Part shown: piece by piece, positions 8,532-16,880 of the stretch
Layout: every line of letters begins with the position of its first letter
Position numbering within the stretch: the stretch's first letter is position 1
NCBI RefSeq assembly: GCF_004962245.1
Contig: NZ_SUHQ01000031.1
Location: forward strand, 20,971 to 84,970
DNA: 64,000 bases
DNA from: Mesorhizobium sp.
GTDB taxonomy: Bacteria > Pseudomonadota > Alphaproteobacteria > Rhizobiales > Rhizobiaceae
Reading direction: 5' to 3'
Position numbers and translations under genes: made by a program
Notes under the pieces: model-generated
What the model saw: only the letters and a program-made list of their open reading frames with translations
Told to the model about the DNA's origin: nothing
Databases searched by the model: none

Positions 8532-10202
8532 ATGTCAAACCAGAGCAGCAGCACAATCTTTCGGCCGACGCGTCGCCAGACGCTTGGGATGGCAATCGCC
8601 GGCGCCGCCGGCCTCGCTATGCCCAACCTGGCGGGGGCAGGCAGAGCCCATGCCGCAACCCCGCCGAGCGCGCCCAAGGGGCAGGTGATCGTCGGCTTTT
8701 CTCAGGAACCCACCATCTTCAATCCGCACCTGGTGCATATCGAGGTCGACGAGGGCATTCACTTCAGCGTCTTCGATCCGCTGTTTGGCGTCGACCCGGA
8801 AGGTAATTTCTTCCCCGCACTCGCCAAGGAGGTGCCTACCGTCGAAAACGGCGGCATCTCTGCGGACGGGCTCGAATGGCGCGTAAAGCTGCGCGATGAT
8901 GTGAAGTGGCATGACGGAAAGCCGTTCACGGCCGAGGACGTCAAGTTCACGCTCGAACTCTTGGTCGACCCGAAATTTATGAGCTGGCGGCGCGCCGGCC
9001 ACGAACTTATCCAGGAGTTGACCGTCGTCTCGCCAACCGAGATCAGTTGGAAGATGAAGGAGCCTTACGCACCCTATCCATCGATCCTGGCGGCGACCTT
9101 CATCGTCCCGAAACATATACTCGGTGCGGCGGAGGACAAGAATACCGCGCCGTTCAACAATGCTCCCATCGGAACCGGACCGTTCAAATGGGTGGAACGC
9201 ACAGCCGGCGATCATATCGAACTGGCCGCCAACACCGACTACTTCGGCGACGGCCCTTATCTCGAGCGGCTGATCTACAAATACATTCCGGACCTGACGG
9301 TTCTCTACACCCAGTTCAAGACCGGCGACATCGATGTCATCGGACTGCAGTGGATCACGCCCGACCACTATGAGGAAGCCAAGGCATTGGGCGGGACATC
9401 CGTTGCCGTCGTTCCCGCCGCCACGGTCGAATCGCTCAGCTTCAACATGGAGCGCCCGCAGTTCAAGGAACTCGCCGTTCGCCAGGCACTGTACTATGCG
9501 CTGGACAAGCAGACGATCATCGACGCCCTCTACTACGGACTGCCGACCCCGACCGAAACCTACATGCCGCAGCAATCCTTCTACTACAATCCGGATCTGC
9601 CGAAGCAGGAATACGATCTGGACAAGGCAAAGAAATTGCTGGACGACGCCGGCTGGGTCCCCGGCAGCGACGGTATTCGCGTCAAGGATGGCGTCCGCCT
9701 CTCGTTCAAGAACTCAACCACGGCGGGCAATCATATCCGCGAACAGGCGCAGCAGTTCATTCAGCAATCGTATCGCGACATCGGTGTCGAAGTGGAGATC
9801 TCCAACCTGCCGCCTGCGGTCATGTGGGGGGACTATTGGGTGAAGTCGCAGTTCGATTCCGTTGTCGTCGGCATCAACTTCCTGACTGGGTCCGACCCCA
9901 ATACCTCGGATTACCTCAGTTCGAAATCAAGTCCGGCCAAGGGTGGCGCCGGCCAGAATACCTTTCAGTATGCCAGCCCGGAGGTGGACAAGCTGCTCGA
10001 ATCCGGCGGTGTCGAATTTGAGCCGGAAAAGCGCAAGCAAGCCTACCTGAAAATCCAGGAGATCGTGCGCAACGACCTGCCATTCCTGCCGATGTTCCAA
10101 TATGCGACGGTCCGCGGACACAAGTCCGGTGTCGAAGGCATCGTCCCGAACATCAATGTGCGCATCGACTCCTGGGACGTGGCCACCTGGTACTGGTCAT
10201 AG
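8532..10202 (+). CDS. family-5 ABC transporter substrate-binding protein (peptide/opine type), Tat-type leader
   Basis: A periplasmic solute receptor of 556 residues, SBP family 5 (DppA/OppA-like). The leader contains TRRQTLG followed by a hydrophobic Ala/Gly stretch and AHA, which fits a twin-arginine signal with cleavage near residue 42. The mature part begins with QVIVGFSQEPTIFNP and has typical family-5 motifs such as VKWHDGKPFTAEDVKFTLEL and the C-terminal KIQEIVRNDLPFLPMF. AAGGAG lies about 8 bases before the ATG at 8532. A strong hairpin follows the stop at 10214-10241, before the permease genes. The ligand cannot be called; two flavin amine oxidases in the operon suggest an amino compound. 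Confidence 0.92.
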   Translation: MSNQSSSTIFRPTRRQTLGMAIAGAAGLAMPNLAGAGRAHAATPPSAPKGQVIVGFSQEPTIFNPHLVHIEVDEGIHFSVFDPLFGVDPEGNFFPALAKEVPTVENGGISADGLEWRVKLRDDVKWHDGKPFTAEDVKFTLELLVDPKFMSWRRAGHELIQELTVVSPTEISWKMKEPYAPYPSILAATFIVPKHILGAAEDKNTAPFNNAPIGTGPFKWVERTAGDHIELAANTDYFGDGPYLERLIYKYIPDLTVLYTQFKTGDIDVIGLQWITPDHYEEAKALGGTSVAVVPAATVESLSFNMERPQFKELAVRQALYYALDKQTIIDALYYGLPTPTETYMPQQSFYYNPDLPKQEYDLDKAKKLLDDAGWVPGSDGIRVKDGVRLSFKNSTTAGNHIREQAQQFIQQSYRDIGVEVEISNLPPAVMWGDYWVKSQFDSVVVGINFLTGSDPNTSDYLSSKSSPAKGGAGQNTFQYASPEVDKLLESGGVEFEPEKRKQAYLKIQEIVRNDLPFLPMFQYATVRGHKSGVEGIVPNINVRIDSWDVATWYWS

Positions 10203-10213
10203 GTCCGGAAATG

Positions 10214-10241
10214 GGCCGGGCCGGCAATGACCGGCTCGGCC
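10214..10241 (+). terminator. GC-rich hairpin between SBP and permease genes (mRNA stabiliser or partial terminator)
   Basis: GGCCGGGCCGG (10214-10224) pairs with CCGGCTCGGCC (10231-10241) across a 6-base loop, giving an 11-bp stem with one G-U pair. There is no U-tract, so it is more likely a 3'-end stabiliser raising SBP message over permease message than a full terminator. Confidence 0.5.
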
Positions 10242-10307
10242 TCAATCGTCGATAAAGCGCCTTTTGCGCGACCGTATCCGACGCACAGCAAAACGGAGAC
10301 AGCCGGC

Positions 10308-11258
10308 ATGTTTCGCTATCTGCTGGGCCGCTTTTGGCAAAGTCTTGTCCTGCTCCTGCTGGTTTCGGTGATTGGCTTTGCCGTCCTGAACCTCGCTCCT
10401 GGCGGACCGCTCTCGCAGTTCACTCTCACGCCAGGAATGACGCAGGCCGATCTTGACCGGATCGCCACGCAAATGGGTCTTAATCGACCTCTTCCCGTCC
10501 AGTACCTCGACTGGCTGGGGCACCTGCTTCGCGGTGACTGGGGACGTTCCTTCCGGGACGGCAGGCCCGTGCTCGACATCATCTGGGAGCACCTTCTCGC
10601 GACACTGCTGCTGATGGGCGTATCGACCGCGATCGCCATCTTCGTCGGCACCTGCATAGGTGTACTGGGTGCGCTCAAACGGTACTCGATCTTCGACTAC
10701 GCGGCGACGGTCGGCGCGATGGTGGCGTTGTCGATCCCGACCTTCTGGTTCGGGCTGATCGCGATTTACATCTTCTCGCTCCGGCTCAGATGGCTGCCAG
10801 CCGGTAACATGTACACGATCGGCCACGGCTCGCTCGGTGACTATGCGATCCATCTCATCATGCCGAGCATCGTTCTTGCGCTGGTCAATATCGCCGTGTG
10901 GAGCCGCTACATGCGGACCGCGACGCTCGACGTCATCAATCAGGATTTCGTCCGCACTGCCCGGGCCAAGGGACTGAGGCCCCGACGTGTGTTGATCCGT
11001 CACATCCTCGGAAACGCTCTGCTTCCGATGATCACGCTGCTGGGGCTGCAACTGCCGACAATACTGGGTGGCGCCCTGGTGACGGAAACCGTCTTCACCT
11101 GGCCCGGCATGGGACGGCTGTTCCTCGATAGTCTCGGCTACAGCGACTACCCCGTGGTGATGGGCCTGCTGATGATGTCCGCGGTTCTCGTCCTGGTCGG
11201 CAATCTGGCCGCCGACCTCACCGTCGCATTCGTCGATCCGCGCATTCGATTGAGCTGA
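10308..11258 (+). CDS. DppB-type ABC transporter permease
   Basis: Inner-membrane permease of the peptide/nickel/opine importer family, 316 residues, with about six hydrophobic segments. It starts MFRYLLGRFWQSLVLLLLVS, which is the first membrane helix, and has the conserved periplasmic GDWGRSFRDGRPV. The cytoplasmic coupling (EAA-like) segment is QDFVRTARAKGLRPRRVLIRHILGNALLP, and LLGLQLPTILGGALVTETVF follows. The ATG at 10308 is preferred over the GTG-type upstream extension because the extension is not family-like. It works with the DppC-like subunit that starts ten bases after its stop and with the fused ATPase at 4022-5668. Confidence 0.92.
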   Translation: MFRYLLGRFWQSLVLLLLVSVIGFAVLNLAPGGPLSQFTLTPGMTQADLDRIATQMGLNRPLPVQYLDWLGHLLRGDWGRSFRDGRPVLDIIWEHLLATLLLMGVSTAIAIFVGTCIGVLGALKRYSIFDYAATVGAMVALSIPTFWFGLIAIYIFSLRLRWLPAGNMYTIGHGSLGDYAIHLIMPSIVLALVNIAVWSRYMRTATLDVINQDFVRTARAKGLRPRRVLIRHILGNALLPMITLLGLQLPTILGGALVTETVFTWPGMGRLFLDSLGYSDYPVVMGLLMMSAVLVLVGNLAADLTVAFVDPRIRLS

Positions 11259-11268
11259 GGAACGAAAA

Positions 11269-12156
11269 ATGAGCCAGTCGGAATTACTCGTCTCCACCCG
11301 CTCCACGCAACCCTGGTGGCGCAGCCGCACCGTGCGCCGATTTGCCCGCCATCGACTGGCGATGTTCGGCTTGGTCACGATCATCATACTGGTCCTCGCC
11401 TGCATCTTCGGGCCCTTTCTCCTGCCCTTCGATGATCTTTACATCGACCTGCGTGGACGGTTCTCCCCGCCGTTCACCGGCTATCATTTCTTCGGCACCG
11501 ATCCGCTCGGACGCGACATCGCGGCGCGCCTGCTCATGGCTGGCCGCGTTTCGCTGCTGGTCGGTTTCGCTGCCATGCTCCTCAGCACCGTCTTCGGAAC
11601 CGTGCTCGGGATTGTGGCCGGCTTCTTCGGCGGCCGCATCGGCACCGTGCTGATGCGTTTCGTCGACGCGATGCTGTCCTTTCCCAACATCTTCCTGCTG
11701 TTGGCGATGGCTGCCTTCATCAAGCCGAGCCCGATCATGATCACCCTGATCATTGCGGCGACGAGCTGGATGGAAATCGCACGCATTGTCGAGGCGGAAG
11801 TGCGCTCCCTGCGCGAACGCGACTTCGTGGTCGCCGCCCGGATGCTCGGGCTCAGCAACAGCCACATCATGTTCCGCGAGCTTCTGCCCAATGCGATCGG
11901 CCCGATCATCGTCGCGGCCACGCTTACCGTCGCCCGCGCCATCCTCCTCGAAGCCTATGTCAGCTTCCTTGGCTACGGCATTCAGCCGCCGCTGCCGAGT
12001 TGGGGAAACATGCTCAACGGCGCCCAGCAGTATCTCGACAGCGCGCCGTGGCTGGCGATCGTTCCTGGCGCCGCCATCACCCTGGCGGTCACCAGTTTCA
12101 ACTTCATTGGCGACGGGCTGCGCGATGCGCTCGACGCGCGAAGCGACATGCTGTGA
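11269..12156 (+). CDS. DppC-type ABC transporter permease
   Basis: Second membrane subunit of the family-5 importer, 295 residues. It has the N-terminal cytoplasmic tail and first helix (FGLVTIIILVLACIFGPFLLP), the family hallmark FFGTDPLGRDIAARLL near residue 78, and the coupling segment ERDFVVAARMLGLSNSHIMFRELLPNAIGP. It ends with the usual GDGLRDALDAR. The start codon is ten bases from the dppB-like stop, and the C-terminal stop touches the start region of the following PuuB-like oxidase (GTGA at 12153 or ATG at 12168), so all these genes are probably one transcript. Confidence 0.92.
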   Translation: MSQSELLVSTRSTQPWWRSRTVRRFARHRLAMFGLVTIIILVLACIFGPFLLPFDDLYIDLRGRFSPPFTGYHFFGTDPLGRDIAARLLMAGRVSLLVGFAAMLLSTVFGTVLGIVAGFFGGRIGTVLMRFVDAMLSFPNIFLLLAMAAFIKPSPIMITLIIAATSWMEIARIVEAEVRSLRERDFVVAARMLGLSNSHIMFRELLPNAIGPIIVAATLTVARAILLEAYVSFLGYGIQPPLPSWGNMLNGAQQYLDSAPWLAIVPGAAITLAVTSFNFIGDGLRDALDARSDML

Positions 12157-12167
12157 GACCGGCCGGC

Positions 12168-13490
12168 ATGGCAAGGTTTTCGCCGTTTGAAGTCTCACTC
12201 TGGTATGCGACCGCGAAGCCGCCGCCGGAAAGCGGTCCGCTGCAAGGGCGCACACGGGCGGACGTCTGCATCGTCGGCGGTGGCTATACCGGATTGACGA
12301 CAGCGCTCGATCTCGCTCGCGACGGCATACGCGTCGTTCTTCTCGAAGCTCAGGAGATCGGGTTCGGCGGCTCGGGGCGCAATGCCGGCCACTGTACGCC
12401 AACCTTCACGCATTACAGCCTGCCCGAGCTGCGTGCCATGTTGGGCGAGCCGTGGGCCGAAAGGCTGATCGCCCGGCAGACAGGGGCCAACAGACAAGTC
12501 GCGGGGATGATCGAGCGTTACGGCATCGACTGCGAATGGCAGCAGAACGGCTACGTCATGGGCGCGCTTACGCCAGGTGCCGTCGCCAAGCTCGAGGCAA
12601 AGGCGCAGCAGTACAACGCAGTTGGCGCCAAGACGCGGATGCTCGACAGGCAGGCTAGCGAGGAGATGACCGGCAGCCCGCGATATTATGGCGGCTGGTT
12701 TCATTCCGAGGCTGGTCACCTCAATCCCTTGAGCTACGCGAGAGGGCTGGCGCGCGCCGTCATCGAGGAGGGCGGCACGATCCATACCAGGTCGCCTGTC
12801 CACGATGTCGTGCGGCAGGACGGCGCCTGGGCCGTACATGCGGGCGAAGGTGTTGTGGTTGCGGACAAGGTCATCTTTGCGACAGGCGCCTACACTGTTG
12901 ACGGTTGGCCCGGCCTCGACCGGACCTACAAGATCCAGAAGGTGTTCGTCGCCGCGACACAGCCGCTGACCGGGGCGGAACGCCAAGCCGTCCTGCCACG
13001 CAACACCACGATGCATGATGGCCGCGGCGACATCTTCGTCTACAAGTACAACGCCGAAGGACGGATCGTCGCCTCGATGTTCCCGATGGGCCGACGCGGC
13101 CGGGACATGGCGTTCACACACCGCCTCATGTCCGACCGCTTGCATTGGCTCCATCCGCAGATCAGCAGCGACTTGAGATGGGAGTATTTCTGGTTCGGTG
13201 AACTGGACATGCAGAAGCGAACCATCCCGCGATTCTACCGACTCGCGCCGGGCGTCGTCGCGTTGACTGGCCTGTCCGGTCGTGGCGTGCCGACCGGCAG
13301 CATGCTCGGCGGCATACTCGGCGAATGGGCGAAGGGGGTCCCAGAAAAAGACCTGTCGCTGAAGCTCGAACCGCTCCGGCAAGCCCCCTTCTTCATGTCG
13401 TTCGCTCCGGCCGCCATGTTACGATACTATCGCGTCTCGGACTGGCTGCGGGCACAGGCGAGCGGATCTCCACTTCCACCCCACGCCTAA
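12168..13490 (+). CDS. PuuB/OrdL-like FAD-dependent oxidoreductase
   Basis: A 440-residue flavoprotein resembling gamma-glutamylputrescine oxidase (PuuB/OrdL). These enzymes oxidise a primary or secondary amine to an aldehyde with H2O2 release. The N-terminus has the FAD fold CIVGGGYTGLTTALDLA near residue 28 and the characteristic FGGSGRNAGHC. The C-terminus has LTGLSGRGVPTGSMLGG, which contacts FAD. It follows the DppC-like gene by 11 bases; a GTG at 12153 that overlaps the upstream stop is an alternative start. This is the second flavin amine oxidase in the operon (see 7141), which argues that the imported compound is an amine or N-substituted amino acid. The exact substrate is unknown. 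Confidence 0.85.
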   Translation: MARFSPFEVSLWYATAKPPPESGPLQGRTRADVCIVGGGYTGLTTALDLARDGIRVVLLEAQEIGFGGSGRNAGHCTPTFTHYSLPELRAMLGEPWAERLIARQTGANRQVAGMIERYGIDCEWQQNGYVMGALTPGAVAKLEAKAQQYNAVGAKTRMLDRQASEEMTGSPRYYGGWFHSEAGHLNPLSYARGLARAVIEEGGTIHTRSPVHDVVRQDGAWAVHAGEGVVVADKVIFATGAYTVDGWPGLDRTYKIQKVFVAATQPLTGAERQAVLPRNTTMHDGRGDIFVYKYNAEGRIVASMFPMGRRGRDMAFTHRLMSDRLHWLHPQISSDLRWEYFWFGELDMQKRTIPRFYRLAPGVVALTGLSGRGVPTGSMLGGILGEWAKGVPEKDLSLKLEPLRQAPFFMSFAPAAMLRYYRVSDWLRAQASGSPLPPHA

Positions 13491-13798
13491 ATGCATGTCG
13501 CCAGTCACATGCGGCCCAGGCCAGAAAGATCACGGGTCTCTTCTATAAAACGGAACGGTCCGTTCAAGAGAGTGAATAGAGATATCCGAGCAGCGCCAGG
13601 AGTTCGGCCGAATGCCCGCTATCCTCCAGCTCGATGTCACCTTTCCACCCATTTTGCGCGGACGGTTGCGCATAATCGCAGTTTGCGGTTTGAGTCCGAT
13701 TGCAATCTGCTAGCTTGCGCTAATTGTTGCTTCATCCACAGCCGGTGTTGAGACGAACTCTGCAGCGGTTGGGAATTCTTATCCGGGAGGAAATCACG
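13491..13798 (+). other. 308-base intergenic region before the tripartite transporter operon
   Basis: No convincing gene. The stretch holds an AT-rich TATAAAA (13544-13550) next to a 13-bp palindrome (13553-13565) and a second palindrome GATTGCAATC (13698-13707). It ends in GGGAGG seven to twelve bases before the SBP start. It is probably the promoter/operator region of the transporter operon. Confidence 0.6.
13553..13565. promoter_or_regulatory. palindrome GAACGG-T-CCGTTC, possible TetR-type operator
   Basis: A perfect 6-1-6 palindrome lies directly after a TATAAAA box, about 235 bases upstream of the tripartite transporter operon and 60 bases after the preceding oxidase gene. Short GC-flanked palindromes of this shape are common TetR-family targets. 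No TetR gene is visible in the window, so the regulator would be encoded elsewhere. Confidence 0.4.
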
Positions 13799-14776
13799 AT
13801 GAGAAAATTTGTCGCCGTTCTGGCTGCCGCCGCGGCCGTCACGCTTTATCCGTTCGCCGCGGGCGCGCAGACCTATCCCGAACGCACCATCACCGTCGTG
13901 GTGCCGTTTTCGGCCGGCGGCCCGACCGACACGGTCACGCGCCTCGTCGCGGAAGCCATGTCGAAGGATCTCGGCCAGCAGGTCATCGTCGAGAATGTCG
14001 GCGGCGCCGGCGGCACGCTGGGCGCCGGCCGCGTCGCGAACGCCGAGCCGGACGGTTACACGCTGCTGCTCCATCACATCGGCATGGCGACCAGCGCGAC
14101 GCTATACCGAAAGCTCGCATACGACACGCTGAACGGCTTCGAATATGTCGGCCTCGTCACCGAGGTGCCGATGACAATCGTCGGTCGCAAGGACCTCGAG
14201 CCGACCGATCTGAAGGGGCTGGTCGACTACGCCAAGGCCAACAAGGATACCGTCACCGTCGCCAATGCCGGCATAGGCGCGGCCTCGCATCTGTGCGGCA
14301 TGCTGTTCATGAGTGCCATCGGCACGCCGCTGGTCACAGTGCCCTACAAGGGCACCGGCCCGGCCATGACCGATCTTCTCGGCGGTCAGGTCGACATCAT
14401 GTGCGACCAGACGACCAACACCACCAAGCAGATCCAGGGCGGCACGATCAAGGCCTACGCCGTCACCTCGCCGGAACGCCTCGACGTGCTGCCCGACCTG
14501 CCGACGACGACGGAAGCCGGTCTCCCGGAAGTGCAGGTCGGCATCTGGCACGGCCTCTACGCGCCCAAGGGCACGCCGACCGAGGTCACCGAGCGCCTGT
14601 CGAAATCGCTTCAGGTCGCGCTGAAGGACCAGAATGTCGCCGCCCGCTTCGCCGAACTCGGCACCAAGCCGTCGTCCGAGGCAGACGCGACGCCGGCCGC
14701 GCTGAAGGCCAAGCTGGAAAGCGAGATCGCGCGCTGGAAGCCGATCATCGAAGCCGCCGGCCAGTATGCCGACTGA
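13799..14776 (+). CDS. tripartite tricarboxylate transporter substrate-binding protein (Bug/TctC family)
   Basis: Periplasmic receptor of a TTT-family carboxylate importer, 325 residues. The leader MRKFVAVLAAAAAVTLYPFAAGAQ is a Sec signal peptide with cleavage after about residue 23. The mature protein starts with YPERTITVVVPFSAGGPTDT, the classic Bug-family N-terminus whose loop holds the carboxylate ligand. A second ligand-loop segment, ANAGIGAASHLCG, lies near residue 157. GGGAGG lies about ten bases upstream of the ATG at 13799. It is followed by a terminator-like hairpin and then TctB and TctA. The substrate is probably a di- or tricarboxylate, but Bug proteins bind many acids and the ligand cannot be read from sequence. 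Confidence 0.93.
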   Translation: MRKFVAVLAAAAAVTLYPFAAGAQTYPERTITVVVPFSAGGPTDTVTRLVAEAMSKDLGQQVIVENVGGAGGTLGAGRVANAEPDGYTLLLHHIGMATSATLYRKLAYDTLNGFEYVGLVTEVPMTIVGRKDLEPTDLKGLVDYAKANKDTVTVANAGIGAASHLCGMLFMSAIGTPLVTVPYKGTGPAMTDLLGGQVDIMCDQTTNTTKQIQGGTIKAYAVTSPERLDVLPDLPTTTEAGLPEVQVGIWHGLYAPKGTPTEVTERLSKSLQVALKDQNVAARFAELGTKPSSEADATPAALKAKLESEIARWKPIIEAAGQYAD

Positions 14777-14788
14777 GGCTTTCGGAAA

Positions 14789-14814
14789 CGGGGCGCCCAC
14801 CAGCGCCCCGTTTT
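14789..14814 (+). terminator. hairpin plus T-run after tctC-like gene (attenuating terminator)
   Basis: CGGGGCGC (14789-14796) and GCGCCCCG (14803-14810) form a perfect 8-bp stem with a 6-base loop, followed by TTTT. This is the best intrinsic-terminator shape in the window. It lies between the SBP and membrane genes, where partial termination would raise the receptor-to-permease ratio. Confidence 0.6.
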
Positions 14815-14881
14815 CACACCGGCTTCGGCCCGTTTTCGCACTGCAACGGCGCGCCCGCGGCATAGGCCTGGGAGGAACGTC

Positions 14882-15355
14882 ATGAAACCTTTTACAATCG
14901 ACACGACCAACGGCATATGCGCCGCGCTGTTCATCTTTCTCGGCGGATTTTTCGCGCTGCAGTCGCTCGGCCTCGAAATCGGCACCGCCTTCCGCATGGG
15001 GCCGGGCTATTTCCCCCTGGTCCTGGCAATTGTGCTCATCCTGCTTGGCGCCGTTATCCTCGTCCAGGCAGTGCGCTTCGAGAGCGAGCCGATCGGCCAT
15101 ATAGCCTGGCGCGGCATGCTGTTCATCCTCCCTGCCCCGATCTTCTTCGGCCTGACCGTGCGCGGCCTCGGCTTCATCCCCTCGATCTTCCTGACGGCGC
15201 TGATCGCATCCTTCGCCAGCGGCCGCATGAGGCCGCTGACCGCGCTCGTGCTCTCCGCCGGCCTGACGCTGTTTGCGTTCCTCGTCTTCAGCTATGCGCT
15301 CGGCCTGCCGTTCCGGCGCTTCGGCCCGTGGCTGCCCACGTGGCTGGCATTGTGA
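14882..15355 (+). CDS. tripartite tricarboxylate transporter small membrane subunit (TctB family)
   Basis: Small inner-membrane subunit of the TTT carboxylate importer, 157 residues with four hydrophobic segments. Recognisable points are the N-terminal helix (ICAALFIFLGGFFALQSLGL), the conserved FRMGPGYFPLVLAIVLILLG near residue 40, and the C-terminal LVFSYALGLPFRRFGPWLP. It has a strong GGGAGG ribosome binding site. TctB proteins assist the large channel subunit TctA; their exact role is not settled. The TctA-like gene starts within 11 bases of the stop, so the pair is translationally close. Confidence 0.92.
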   Translation: MKPFTIDTTNGICAALFIFLGGFFALQSLGLEIGTAFRMGPGYFPLVLAIVLILLGAVILVQAVRFESEPIGHIAWRGMLFILPAPIFFGLTVRGLGFIPSIFLTALIASFASGRMRPLTALVLSAGLTLFAFLVFSYALGLPFRRFGPWLPTWLAL

Positions 15356-15365
15356 GAGGATGAAC

Positions 15366-16874
15366 ATGGAACTCCTCGACAACCTCGCGCTCGGCTTTTC
15401 GACGGCAACGACGCTCTGGAACCTCCTGTTCTGCCTGATCGGCGTCCTTCTCGGCACGCTGATCGGCGTCCTGCCCGGCATCGGCGCCACCGCAACCATC
15501 GCCATGCTGCTGCCGATCACCTTCCAGATCGGTGACCCGGTCTCTTCCCTGATCATGCTCGCCGGCATCTATTACGGCGCGCAATATGGCGGCTCGACCA
15601 CCGCCATCCTCATCAATATGCCCGGCGAATCGTCCTCGGCCGTCACAGCAATAGATGGCTACCAGATGGCCAAGAACGGCCGCGCCGGGGCGGCACTCGC
15701 CATCGCGGCCATTGGCTCATTCTTCGCCGGCACCGTGTCGACCTTCCTCGTCGCCATCTTTGCCCCGCCGTTGACGGCGATCGCGCTGCAATTCGGCGCC
15801 GCCGAGTATTTTTCACTAATGGTCGTCGGCCTCGTCTCGTCCGTCGCGCTCGCCCACGGCTCGATCGTCAAGGCGCTGGCGATGGTCGTGCTCGGCCTGC
15901 TGCTCGGCATTGTCGGCACCGACATCTACACCGGCACGCCGCGCTTCACGCTCGGCATCCGCGAATACGCCGACGGGCTGAATTTCGTCGCGGTGGCGGT
16001 CGGCGTCTTCGGCGTCGCCGAGATACTGCGCAACCTCGAAAACGAGCACGAGCGCTCCGTGATGATCCGGAGGGTCTCCGGTCTTATGCCGACCCGCGAG
16101 GATTTTCGGCGCATGGCGGCGCCCATCGTGCGCGGAACGATCATCGGTTCGGCGCTCGGCATCCTGCCGGGAGGCGGCGCGATCCTCGCAGCCTTCGCCT
16201 CCTACACGGTCGAAAAGCGCGTGTCGAAGAACCCGGGGGAATTCGGCAAGGGCGCCATCGAAGGCGTCGCCGGGCCGGAATCGGCCAACAATGCCGGCGC
16301 CCAGACCTCCTTCATCCCGATGCTGACGCTCGGCATTCCAGCCAACCCGGTCATGGCGCTGATGATCGGCGCGATGATCATCCAGGGCATCGTGCCCGGC
16401 CCCAATGTCGCGATCGAACAGCCGGCGCTGTTTTGGGGCATCATCGCCTCGATGTGGATCGGCAATTTGATGCTGATCGTCTTGAACCTGCCGCTGATCG
16501 GGCTTTGGGTGAAACTCCTGACGATCCCCTACTACGTGCTCTTTCCGATCATCATGGCGTTCTGCTCGATCGGCGTTTACAGTGTCAGCACCAATATCTA
16601 CGACCTCTACGCCGTCGCCTTCTTCGGCTTCCTCGGCTACCTCCTGACCAAGCTGCGCTGCGAGCCCGCGCCGCTGCTGCTCGGCTTCGTGCTCGGCCCG
16701 CTGCTCGAAGAAAACCTGCGCCGCGCCATGATTCTCTCGCGCGGCGACCCGAGCACCTTCATGACGAGACCGATCAGCGCCGGCCTGCTCGTGATCGCGC
16801 TCGCCGTGCTCGCCATCGTCTTCCTGCCTGCGGTCAAGAAGAAGCGCGAAGAGGTGTTTGTGGAGGAGAATTAG
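15366..16874 (+). CDS. tripartite tricarboxylate transporter large membrane subunit (TctA family)
   Basis: The main channel subunit of the TTT importer, about 502 residues with around ten to twelve membrane segments. It has the family signature GVLPGIGATATIAMLLPITF near residue 35, GAQYGGSTTAILINMPGE near 72, and the internal-repeat counterpart LPGGGAILAAFASYTVEKR near 265 followed by PESANNAGAQTSFIPMLTLGIP. I take the ATG at 15366 (MELLDNLALGF, the usual TctA N-terminus) because GAGAGG lies six bases upstream; the ATG at 15360 is too close to that site. It converges with the ABC ATPase gene on the other strand, only six bases away and with no room for a shared terminator. Confidence 0.94.
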   Translation: MELLDNLALGFSTATTLWNLLFCLIGVLLGTLIGVLPGIGATATIAMLLPITFQIGDPVSSLIMLAGIYYGAQYGGSTTAILINMPGESSSAVTAIDGYQMAKNGRAGAALAIAAIGSFFAGTVSTFLVAIFAPPLTAIALQFGAAEYFSLMVVGLVSSVALAHGSIVKALAMVVLGLLLGIVGTDIYTGTPRFTLGIREYADGLNFVAVAVGVFGVAEILRNLENEHERSVMIRRVSGLMPTREDFRRMAAPIVRGTIIGSALGILPGGGAILAAFASYTVEKRVSKNPGEFGKGAIEGVAGPESANNAGAQTSFIPMLTLGIPANPVMALMIGAMIIQGIVPGPNVAIEQPALFWGIIASMWIGNLMLIVLNLPLIGLWVKLLTIPYYVLFPIIMAFCSIGVYSVSTNIYDLYAVAFFGFLGYLLTKLRCEPAPLLLGFVLGPLLEENLRRAMILSRGDPSTFMTRPISAGLLVIALAVLAIVFLPAVKKKREEVFVEEN

Positions 16875-16880
16875 CGAAAG

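Noticed and set aside
13491..13751. 86-codon frame between the PuuB-like oxidase and the tripartite transporter
   Set aside because: It has no domain and contains the palindromes and promoter-like elements of the region.
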